NCBI RefSeq assembly: GCF_021018805.1
Contig: NC_086253.1
Coordinates: 33,410,083 to 33,474,082, forward strand
DNA: 64,000 nucleotides
Source: Prinia subflava
Taxonomy: Eukaryota > Chordata > Aves > Passeriformes > Cisticolidae
Reading direction: 5' to 3'
How positions within the stretch are numbered: position 1 is the stretch's first letter; each line of letters opens with the position of its first letter. The notes below the pieces were generated by a model that was given only the letters and a program-made list of their open reading frames with translations, made no database searches and was not told where the DNA came from. Below are positions 48,336 to 59,478 of the stretch, piece after piece. Made by a program: the position numbers and the translations under genes.

Positions 48336-51300
48336 AACCTCAGACTACCTCTAGAGTGAAATTTAGCAAAAAAGTATTAAAGTCTCCATTTCTGAGTTAC
48401 TAGGCAAGCATTAGATGAAAGTAGGTGCAGCTTTCTACACCCACTGCGGTTAGTATGACACATCACATACTTATCCTAGCCCCAAAAAGAAACAGCGCCT
48501 TGACGATTTTTTGGTGCCTGCATCTCTCAAAAAACTCTGGCACAGGAGAAGTTTGGGTCTGATCTTCAGATAATGGTTCATACAATTTCCACTTGTGAAG
48601 GCTGAGAGCAGCAGAGTAGGAACTCACACCCGGTAGGACTTTCAAAAGTGGGTGGGTGGTAAGGTTGAATGGCAAGTCAAGAAGATTCTAGCATCAACTG
48701 TAGTGCAAATCTAGCTTGAAATCCTATTAAACTTTAGGAAGACAATATGTTAGCAGGTACCAGCAACCTCACAGGTATCACCAGGCACTTGTCAACACTG
48801 CTCCAGTGGGAAAAGGACCCTGATATTTCCTCAGTTCATCATTGCATGTCCCAGATGTGGCCAAAACCAATTTTGATCAAAAGAGGTAACCTTTTCTTTT
48901 CAGATCGCAAAAGGGAAAAAATGGGATAACCACAAGCATTGTTCTGTAGTGTATATGACTAATCCATGAAAGATGCACAGAGTTATAATTTCCATGGGAA
49001 AATAAATTAAACCTATGGCATGCTGACCTCATCCATAGCTTCCATAAAGTAAAATTTTATTCTGGTCCAGGACTCAAAAAGCAGTGTCTTCTCTCAGAGA
49101 GACTCAGGATAAAGAGTTTCTTGAAATGTCATTGAAAAATGATACTGTACTAGGCACTTGATAAGCTTCCCATCCTCAGAATGATATTTTCACATCTGTT
49201 GCTCTGGGAATAAGAAAGCTTTTCATATTTCTTAGACAAAACTAGGCTAAGATGGAATTATAGCTGGGATCAGATTAATAAACTCCAAGTAAAACATATT
49301 ACAGGACTGTAGCAATTATCTATCAGAACAAAGTATCTTAAAACTCAAGAAAAATCAGGCGTGCAGGTAAATTTAAATGGAAATGTAAACACATGAACAC
49401 AGAGAGACATAGGCATCCAAGCATGGCAGGGATGATGGTGCCTTTGTGAGCATGGTGTCAGTCCAACCCCACAATTTTGGGGCAGCACCTCATGGGATAT
49501 AACCTGTTTCATCTGCTGTGTGTTCAATTGAGGGCCCTGGGGCCTTGTTCTTACACAGTTTTACCTCCATTTAAATTAAAGTATATGTGAAAAATGGTGC
49601 TGTAAATGTGAAAAATTTGTTTTCATCAGATCTAGATATTATCCTGGAACTCTTTCCCTTTAGTTGGTATAGACATTAGAGTATGTAAGTCCAAAACCCC
49701 AAACATATTATTTGTTCTATAAAAGGTCATACCACCATAAGACTCTGCCTTACCCCATCTTTAGCTTTCCAAGCATGCTGCTAGATTGACTTTTTATGAA
49801 TTTATAAAGCAGTTATATAATCTCTTCATTTTAAAATGCAGTTATATACCCTTGGTATTCATGGGAAGATAAACACCAAATGTCTTATTTTCTGATCCCC
49901 AGACCCAGCTTATGATTGGTTAGACATGCCTAATTAATGGCTCCCTCACCCAAATATTTACTCTTGGCTGTAGTTATCAACAGCAGTTGCACCTAATTCA
50001 TACCTAAAGAGCCACAACCACCAGCCATCCCCACAGCTCCAGTTCTGCCTGCTGGCTGAGGAATAGCCTTTCCCCCTCACACCGAGATTTCTTTAAACCC
50101 AAGCCTGTAAATAAACTCCTTTGATGTTGGAGTTTCATGTCATTTTTAGGTCAGACTGAAAAATGCTTCTAGTGGCAATAAAAAAACCTCCCTACCCTCC
50201 TTTCATTTCAGCTAAGTTTAAAAGAGATCTCATCCACATTGCTCATGTCAAAAGCCTCTCACTCCCTCTCTTAAGTGGTTTCATGGGGTTTTACATCTCT
50301 ATCTGATCTGCAGGGAATTTTTCCAGGCATGTACCTAGCGTCTGCTGTCCCTGGGGCAGGTAAGCAGACCTGCTTCTTGACTCCTGGGCTTTGCTTCAGC
50401 TCCTTTCTTAGAAAGCACAAGCCATTCAGAAAACCCTGCTGAGGAGTCACTGCATGCCTTAGAAAGTGAAAAACCTTCTCTTGGGCAGGGCCTGAAAGTC
50501 TGACTGTTAGCACCGTGCTCCAAAAGTTCAGAGGTGATGGAGCTCCCCACAGCCCTTGGGAGGCAGTGGGTGGCTGCAGGGGTGGCAAAACACCTCAGTC
50601 TCACCCCTCTGGCCTCCTGTGGCTTCAGTTAGTACGCAATTAGTGAGTAACCATCATGCAGCTTAACCTCATATTATGTTAGGCAGCAGAGACAGTTTAA
50701 AAATAGGTTTCTTGGTGGCAGCCCAAGTTTCCCATCCCCTGACGTGTGTCTGGGTCTGGCTGTACAGTCATGGAGGCAAGAGCTTTGCTCAGTAGAACAT
50801 GAACTGAGCAACTTTTCTAGCTAGTTTCTGCAGACATTTTGAAGGGTGCCAGTGAAGCTGCTGCTGTGGATTTGTTTGGCCTGTATACTGGAATTGAAAT
50901 TTATCTCTAACAAAAGGGTAGAGGAAGAAGAGACCTGGGACCTGCACTACTGCAAGCTCTTTGACAAAGTGGATTTAGATGCAAAGTAGGTGTGCCATGG
51001 TCTGGACCAGAGTATACAGAAATGAATGTGATGCTGATGATCAGAGACAGACCCAGCAGCAACAAGGCTCCTCTCCAAGAGCCTTCAGATGAGGTGTAAG
51101 GAAGAATCAGGTATGGCTGCCCTGAGGTGGGGGCATTTCCATCCCCCTCCCCACCAAAGCATTTTTACCATTTCTGTTTCCAGGCTGTGCTGCTCAAACT
51201 TTTACAGAAATCCAAGTTACTGCTCCATAGCCCAAGGTTGTTTTACTGTTCCCTAGTAGGCTGAGAGTATTAAGATCCTTCTTGCAATGCATGTCCCAAT

Positions 51301-54300
51301 GGGAAGGTTAGCAGAGAGTACTTGTTTTACCGTGTGAGACTACCCCATGACCCACTGGCAGACACTAAAACCAGCATACACTTTGGATAAACTGAACTTT
51401 GCATCAGACAGACTTGAGTTAGATGTTTTAATGAGAACAACTCACAGACACCGCCTGTTCCATCTTCCGTATCACATAAAGGTTTGCAGATGGTTTATGA
51501 GATGTTATGGTCTATGCTCTGACAGTTGCAAGATGACCAGGTTATTTACAGAGACCAGAAGATAACAAATTCATCCTTGGCCCCTTCCCTACCTACATGC
51601 GAAGCTATATGTGGAACAAAGTGTCTAATGTTTGCACTGAACTTCACTTCCACTTGCAGAGATGAAACAGGAGGAAACAAGAGCAGAAGATTGCAGGACC
51701 TGAATACAATTGCAGACATTCACTTGAGGCTTCTTTCAACACCCTGCTCTGCAATACAGCTTTAATCTTTTCACTGTTATTCCGATCAATACTTCTTTCC
51801 AATATGATCTTACTGGGGAGAAAAGGTGCTTCCTGGGGGGATCTACAGCTGTACATCCAGAACAGACACACTAAAGTATCTGTAACCTCAACATGACAGG
51901 AAAAATCTTCGCTCTGCCAACACAAGCCCTTCTCGGGCTTGTCATCACTTGGCAATTTTTGGTGTTCAGACGATCTGCTGACAGAAAATGTGTGAGCTGC
52001 TTAAACAGGAGAATCTGCGCTCTGGATAATGCCAGTGAATCATCATCAAACTTCTGGGAAAAGGTTTTCACCAAGGTTAGCCAAGAGAGCTGTAAAGCCA
52101 CCTACATCTGAGAAAAATGTCACATTTAAAGCAGCAGAGGGGAAAAAGTCTTGGCTAAGTGAGGGAAAGGCCTAAGAATTGATACTATTCTCTGAGGGAA
52201 GGGATAACTATCATGTGCACTTTTATTTGCTGTGAAATAAATGAGACACAGCAAACAGTAGCATTTACAGGGAGGGAATTCTGCCTGGTCCTTCAACAAC
52301 TATGAAACCCAGGACTAGCAGAAAAGCCAAATCTGGAGCTTTTGCTCAGGGTGTGTTGAAGGGACTGCTCCAAGCTGCTGTCTCTGATGGGTCAGCCTTT
52401 CCCTGCCACAAGGTGTGCCAAAAGAGAGTTGACATGCACAGAGAGTTGACACTGCATTGGGAAGGTTGGTTGGCTGAGAAGCTTCATCTACAGCTGAGAA
52501 TATGACCTAGCTGACTGAAGTAAGAGCAGTGACGTCTGAAGGCTTGTGTTTCATCCTCCCAAAAAGGTGCTTTGGTGATCAGGAGCCTGCCAACAGGCTG
52601 TCTTGCTCTGAAGCAGTTTCTCATGACACAATGGGACATGTGATTAGGCAGAAGTTTCCAGGAATTAAGGGTGAGTGGTAAGATCAGCTAGGTTGTTTTT
52701 TGTGAACATCATGTTAAGGACATCTGAGAAGAGCAAAATGTGATTGAAGACATGTCAAAAGAGTGGCTTGCTCAGGACTTTGGAATGGGCACAGCTTCTC
52801 TTGGACTCTGACAACAAAATAAATATGAAATGTAACAAGTCAGGACCTCATCTGACTCCAGAACAACTGAAAGGTCCACATGAATTTTGAACCACAGAGG
52901 TCAGAGATGGATTTCAGGGCACTGTATGGCTGAAGCCATGAAAAAGTGTTATATTTAAGAGACTGCAGAGCACAATGCAACTGCCCAATAAGGGATCATG
53001 CTGCAGACATCAGGAATGGCATGACAGGAAATGTGCTAAGGTCTAAAGCTTTGCCTTTGTGGGTTCTTAAAATAAGTGCAAGTCCTGGATTCTGGGATAA
53101 GAACTGCGGGGGGGGGGGGGGGGTGCGGGGGGGAGGATTTAAAATCTAACCCAAGGAACGTGTATGTACTTGTAAATTAAAAGCATAAAAATGTACAGAC
53201 AGTATAGGTACAAAGGTGTTAATCTTTATGTTATTTGACTAGAGAGGCCCAGAAATTCAGATGCACAAGGCTCCTATTTCTGTGTCATAGTGGGTATTGC
53301 TATGATCTATGAATATTTTGTTCATTTTGGCACTGAGCAGATGGCAAGAAACTGGAAGGGATTCAAAGAATGGTAGACATGATTTAGGAGACACTGGAAG
53401 GACTGGCTTGAGAAACAAGCAAACAAATGTAAAAGGGGATGAGAAATGTACTAGAGCTCTTTAGAAAGTATAAAATCACTGAGAGAGGAACTATTTAGTT
53501 TTATAGAATAGAATATAAACAAAATTAATGTACCATGAGTAACAAAGAGCCCTGCAAAATTAGCACTAGCTGGTCTCACTGCACTGATTTAAGTGACCAG
53601 TCCTTTTTCTTGCATCTCAGCTACAACAGCAGCAGCAAGATAGGCAGTGCAGCCTCCTCTCCACTGGCAGCCCACTGCACGGTGGATTTAAATCCTCACT
53701 TCTTCTGGGCTGGAAGTGCATGCCAAACTTGGGTGAGCTTGGGTGGCCAGTGCAGGTCTGCTGCCATTGTTCCTGCCCCAATATCCCCAGTAGTGCAGGG
53801 ATGAAGAGGAAACAGTGGTTGGCAATTTCCACAGCTACCCCAGCAAGAGCTTCTAGTTGCTGTGAGTAACCACCAGCAGTAGCTTCTGTGTGGGGGTCTT
53901 CAATAAATCTGTACCAAGGTGAGGTAATAAAAGCAAACACCTTGATCTCGTGCCTCACACCAGAACCCTCTTTTGAGTACTGCCAGCTCCACTATGCCCT
54001 GTACAAGAGTTCACTTACTCCTTACAGCTGCCTGGCCAGCAGCCAGGCACTGCTCTCCTCTTTGGCCCCACTACCTGCAGTGCATCAACAGACCAGTGAG
54101 TCCCAACAACTTCAGATGATCTTTCCCACTCCTTCACAAGCCCTGTGCACAGCAGGAGAAGACCAACAGGAGGGGTGGGCTGCCTTTTCGGAGAAGCCCA
54201 CTCCTTGAACTCCTGAGTGCCAGCTTTTGTTTTATCACCTTCATGACTTGCACATGCACAGAGAGTTGGCAGCATGTAGAGCATCATTGCAGCTCCACCC

Positions 54301-56130
54301 CCTCCCTTTCCAGCACTCATCCTGCATTCTAAAGCAGGCATGAAGTTGCAGATGCCCAGACTGCGGTCATACAAAATATTTCAGCCCATTCACATCAGAG
54401 CTTTTCCATGAGGCGTGGCTCCCAGCTGGTGGCCCTTTGTGGAATGCCCATGCCTGCAAGCAACCAGAGGAGTGCTGTGCTCCCATGGGACGCCTGCCCT
54501 TGCATCCATGCAGTCCCACCCCCATGCACTCAGGTACCAGTGCATCTGTGCATCTGCACGCCCATGCACCCACCTTCCCATGCACCATGAATCCATGTGC
54601 CAGGAAGCCAGAGCAGCTCCTGCCAGCACTGCAGCAGTGCTGTTTGCTGCCTCCCTTTCAGTGGCCATGGCAACTGGTGTTGTGTAATGAAGTGTTGCCA
54701 GGATCCAGGCCAGGAGCAGAGCTTTGTAAAGGAAATGAAAAATAGAAAAAATCAAACCGTGGGAAGGTATGATGTCAGGCCAATGAAATCCAAGTACCCC
54801 CCTCCACCTGGCATCACACGCCCTTTTCCACACTGACTGCTGCAGTCCAGCCTTGCCATGGCTGACCCAAGCACCAGCAGCTGAAGAGTCACTGCTCAAA
54901 CCAGTGCATATGGTTGGTTGTGCTACTGTGGTGTTTCCTTCGGAGATAATCAAGAACAAATTGTATCCACCACTCATCTAGTTGTTCTTTAAGGAAGTGG
55001 TTCAGACAACTAAACACATCTGACTGAGCAGCTAAGCCAACAGAACAAGCTACCTACTGCAGGATACCAGTTGAGCTGGAGCAGCTTAAATACTTGTTCT
55101 TTTGACCCAGAATTGTTTGCATTTGCTTCCCTGAAAATCCCTTCATTGAAAGAAGAGGTGTTTTTAAAAGTGCTAGAGCTTGAAGGTCTCTCTAGGTTTG
55201 TCTCCATGAGGGGAAATTTCACCAAGGAAGCAGGAAGCCTGGTTGCAGGGAAGCCTGAGGCCTTTCTGTGCCAGCCAGCTCAGATGCAGGAACTTCATCC
55301 CTGCTGTGGTGAGCCCTTGCCAGGCCTGGGGTATTCCCAACAAACACATGGGAAATACACTGCAACTCAGCTGGGTTTTGCCTAGGTGATTTATGAATGC
55401 ATAACAGGACAGAAGGAAAAACAGGCACTGGACAGGGAATGGACATGCATGTTTCTTTATAAACAGAGGGTGGAAAAGCAGCAACAGAGGTGAAGGAGCA
55501 GGTATTAATTGCCAGCCTTTAATCCCTCACCTCTGCAGCATGTAGCCCTTGCCAGGGTGGCCTGCCAGAAAGGGAGCTTGAGAGAATGAGAGGGAAATGG
55601 GGAAGGAAGGCTGTTTTCTAAACAAGGGAAGGGGAAATTGCCTCTGTCCCCAGACAGAGTGGAAATATGAGGAAATGCTACGTTTGCACTGAGCAATTTC
55701 TGCTTTTTCTCTCAGGGTTTTCAATCAACATTAGCCTTGGTAACGGGTGTTTGTGAGCTAAACCCTCTGGGACAACAATTCTGTGAGAGAAAACACAAAT
55801 GGAGCTTTAAACTACTTGCAAAAAGTACCCTGGTGAGTGCTGTTTCCCTGCCACTGCTTTCACTCGCTGAAAAGCCTGAAGTGTCCCATCTCAGTCTGAG
55901 CTCAGGAGACCCACAGCTCGTGGCTTCTTGTAGGTGGCAGTCACCGCTGCTTTCCCCCTCCGTGGCAATGAAACCTCGCAGCCTCAGCCTTCCCCGGCAG
56001 GGTCCTCCAGCGCAGCCTCAGCCTGCGGCAGGCAAGGAGCAGGGAAGATGCAGCTAATGGTCTCCAGGAGATGTTCGCCGCCTTCTGTCACGCTGGGACA
56101 AGGGCAGGAGCTTCGGGTGAAAGTTTTCAC
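48336..56130. other. Intergenic DNA
   Basis: No supported gene. A G-rich run lies at 53108-53133. Near 54.49-54.60 kb there is a degenerate repetition of CCCATGCA-like words. At 49.7-50.15 kb a TATA-like ctataaaagg (about 49720) is followed some 390 bases later by AATAAA (50110-50115) before a T-rich stretch, which could be an old LTR or a transcript end, but no family is recognised. A 195-codon antisense frame at 54390-54977 looks like chance. Confidence 0.55.
53108..53133 (+). repeat. Poly-G tract (G16, tgc, G7)
   Basis: Sixteen consecutive G, then tgc, then seven G. It can in principle fold as a G-quadruplex, and is also a place where sequencing and assembly commonly fail. Confidence 0.9.
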
Positions 56131-56139
56131 CCCTTAAAA

Positions 56140-56380
56140 TGTATAAATGCACGTTTCTTTAAAAAGGGACTTCGTGCAAAGACGCGAGAGCCCACCCTTC
56201 CCTTCCCCCTTGCCCTCCCTGCAGCGTGAAGGCTGCAGGACAGCCCGGGGCCCTGGCAGCCCCTCCATGGATGTGCGGGGAGGCGTTCGCGCCGCGGAGC
56301 GGGAGCACTCGCGGGCTCGGGCTGACACCTAGCGTCGGCACGGACCGCGCCTTTCCTCCCGGGGCTGCGCTGGTCTGGAA
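56140..56380 (+). promoter_or_regulatory. Small CpG-dense block with upstream TATA motif, candidate promoter
   Basis: By hand count about 22 CpG dinucleotides lie between 56173 and 56370, against very few elsewhere in the window. A TATAAA at 56142-56147 lies about 30 bases upstream of the start of the dense block, a spacing expected for a + strand start site near 56172. No downstream open exon is recognised, and the block ends where an LTR-like element begins. It could be the promoter of a non-coding RNA or of a distant gene, or a methylation-free enhancer. Confidence 0.4.
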
Positions 56381-56394
56381 GGAAGGATGAAGAG

Positions 56395-57100
56395 TGTTGG
56401 GAAAGATGGAACAAGAAAACCTTATAAATATGACTGCTTGGCAAAAGATTTTGAGAATATGAAACCTATAAGCGAAATAGAAATGAAGGTGAGCTTTGAG
56501 ATGTAAGATGCCAAGCCGTTAGTTACTGAACAACCAGAAAACAATGGTTTAGCCGGCTGAAGGAGAATCCTTCCTGAGTGAACAATCAGCAAATAAAAGG
56601 ATGCCAAGAGTCCAAAGGTTGGGGGCACCCTGCCAATGTGGCAGGGAAGAGAAAAGGGGTCGAGAAAGTAGCTTTTAGGGTTTAAAATGTAACACAATAC
56701 GGTAATGTCATACTTCTAATAGGCTGTATGTAGATTCTACAAGATTTGTGTCCTTTACTGGTTGGATGTTGTAAATTAGCATATTCAATATGGAAAAAGA
56801 TATAATGTACTGTAACCAGAACTTAAGGGTCTCTCAGGCACGCCTATAAGCTGTAGGTGGCAGCTTTTAGGCTGGGCTCTGTATCACCCATGACCCTGGA
56901 CTGCTGTAACACCATCTCTGCAAGAAACAGCATTTTGGAACAGAGTTGCCTGGAGTCTCTGACTACTCACACCCGGACATCTCTTACAAAAGAGAACTTC
57001 TCTTTGGACTAGTATTTTTAGTCTGGGCAGAGACCTGACCCATAAGCCCTCGAGGACCTTTGCTCCAAATAAAGACCAAAGAAAATAATCACAGAACACT
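56395..57100 (+). mobile_element. Endogenous retrovirus LTR (probably solo, ERVK-like)
   Basis: Starts TGTTGGGAAAGATGG at 56395 and contains cttataaatatgactgc and cctataagcgaaatag, a later TATA-like cacgcctataagctgtagg (about 56838), and AATAAA at 57068-57073 near the right end. This order (U3 with TATA, then polyadenylation signal) and the wording are those of songbird LTRs that I recognise. No gag, pol or env sequence follows, so it is a solo or truncated LTR. No clear target-site duplication was found, and the right boundary is uncertain. Confidence 0.6.
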
Positions 57101-59044
57101 CAAAAGTGGAAATAAATATCATTAAGGAAGCTTCTCTGCCCTAGATTTCCTGCAGCAGTGTCAGGCGTCTGACTTCAGCAGGGGGAGGACATATTAGATA
57201 ATTGAGTGCTACAGCAATAGGAACAGGTCAGCCTGGGTGGCTACAGGGAGAGACCACAGTCAAAGGAATCCCTGGGCTTTTATACCCTTACAGTCTATGT
57301 ACCTGTCCCAATGGTTATTTTTGGGTCTGGGGTCTTCCAGATGTTCACTGGCTGGACAGTTATCACCCTGTGTCACCTTTCATCTGTGTTTTCTATTTTT
57401 GACTTAGATCTGTTCTGACCTTTCCACATGGTACAGTCAGAAAAAAAAATGTTTGTAACAGGAGTTGTATCTGAAGCTGCAGAAATGGACTTCAGGCTTA
57501 TAAATATGTGAAGAAAGAGGACAACATGTTTGTGCTCTACTTTCCCCACAAAACTGGGAGGGATTCTTGTGCAAGAGGAGTCCCTAGGTCCTGTTGGTCA
57601 AAGTCCATAGTGTTTATGCAGAAGTTGGCTTTGCTAAAAGGGTTGGAGTCAAGGAGCAGATTTTATTATCCTTACAGAGCAGGCACCCTGTCATTAAAGT
57701 TTTCCCAGGAAGTTTCCTGTTGCTGTTTAACCTTTAAAAATGCGGTCTTTCTTGTCAGATTTCCCATCAGATATCCCATTTCTGACAACTAGGGAATTCA
57801 TACTGAAGTTCAGATGGTGCAGGGAATCTTGTTGAACTGTAAACTGTTTGCTCTGTACACACACTTGAATTTCAGAATGTACACAGAGATACTTTATATT
57901 AAACTCTGGCCCATTTAAGGACAAAATAGTCCCTCATATTGTTTTCGTTATAGTATATTTTACTTCATGAAACATTCAAATATATGCATATATGCATTTA
58001 TGGCCACTGTTTATGTTTGATACAGACCTTCTCTTTATCTTCATGGTCACATTGCTGCCATCACACCACATGCAATGTGCCTCCCCAACATGAAACCAAA
58101 CTGCAGAGGGTTGATCTTGGCATGTAGAAACAGCCACAGAAAACAAACATCTGGAGAGGAATAAGCCTATCACCAGCCCCTGCAGTTACTGAAAGCATCC
58201 TTTAGTGACAGGTTTCCTCCTGGCTCAGCTATGATGCTAAGGGGTTTGGATGGTGGATCCTTTAGGGAGAAAATGGTCTGACATGGCGCAAACAATACAC
58301 ATCAAGGGTTTGGGGTTTCATAACCGTCTTCTAAGATACCAAGGCCATCATAGCACTTGAAGAATTAGAGTTGTCTTCCAGAAGCCTTATTCCTGAGCCA
58401 GCTGCTGCTGGAGATACCCACTTGGGCTAACACTGCCTCTGCCATGACACATGCAGCAGAAGGGGCTGTTTTGACACCACACCTCAATTATTAAACTTGA
58501 TGTGTTGGCTCAAAAAAAGAAGATAAAACCCACTTCTCTTTTACAATGTATTCTTTTAGAGTGAGTGCTGTAACACATTGGTGGTTTCACATTTCATAAA
58601 ACCACGTAATGCTTTTGTTTTGAGGAAAGGCCTACTAGCAGCTGCACAAGGGCCACATAAAAAATGATGACTTTGGATGAGTGATCATGAGTTTCTGCCT
58701 AGGGGCTACCCAGAATGAAACTTGGTCCAGAGACTGCTGCTGCTTTTCTCTTCTTCAGAAGAGCTATTCCAAGATACTCTGATCGGTATCCCACAGATAA
58801 GTTGCTCAGTCCAGTGTTTTGGCTGCTTGGAAGTGCTGACTTGCTTCCAGGGCACTTTTGTGTCTCACCTTTTGGCTGGTGGCAGCAATGGTGTGCCACC
58901 CACAGGCAGTCTTCTAAGGAAAATGTCTCACACTGGGCTATGAGCAACATTTACCTTTCAGTTTCTTTGGCTTCAGATGTGCTTCAAGTGTCATCAGAAG
59001 GAAAACATTTAATGGCTCATGCAATGTGTCTTTAATTACTATTC
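57101..59044. other. Intergenic DNA between two LTR-like elements
   Basis: No gene or structured element recognised; only short open frames without similarity. Confidence 0.6.
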
Positions 59045-59478
59045 ATCCAGTGTCTTGCTGAAGATGTGTATGACAATGGATTACAGGCAACCTCACCCCT
59101 GATAAGTCACAGCTGTGTTAATTACCAAAAACAGCCTTACCCTTAATAGGTCACAGCTATATCCAACAAGAATGAGTGGGATAAAAGGGTGGGTTGGCTG
59201 GTCAGGGGAGAACAATCCAGAGGGGAGGATTTAGAAAAGTTGGACCAAATGGGAGAGAGAATTACTGCTGTGAGGTCAGTCAGAGCCTGCAGTCAAAGTC
59301 TACAAGGGAAGCCTACAGTGGGAGCCTGCTGTAGTCAGAGTCAGTGAGGAGTTGGAGACAGGATGGCCAATGTGTGAGAAAGAACTAACCAGGACCTTTT
59401 CATGCTGATGCACAAGACTATGTGTCTCATCTCATTTCTATCCTTAATGCAAGTCCTGCTGTGACACAGATGATCATG
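59045..59478 (+). mobile_element. LTR-like element, unclassified
   Basis: Contains two copies of a word near taagtcacagctgtgtt / taggtcacagctatatc, a TATA-like gggataaaagggtgggttgg (about 59179), and a downstream segment rich in gtcagagtcagtgaggag-type words, a composition typical of avian LTRs. No polyadenylation hexamer and no flanking retroviral genes. The boundaries are estimates. Confidence 0.4.

Noticed and set aside
53330..53520. Ancient CR1-like remnant
   Set aside because: Only scattered words (for example gaactatttagttttata) resemble CR1; too weak to support.
54390..54977. 195-codon open frame on the - strand
   Set aside because: It reads through a degenerate CCCATGCA-like repetitive stretch; open frames occur in other phases over the same bases, as expected for stop-poor sequence.
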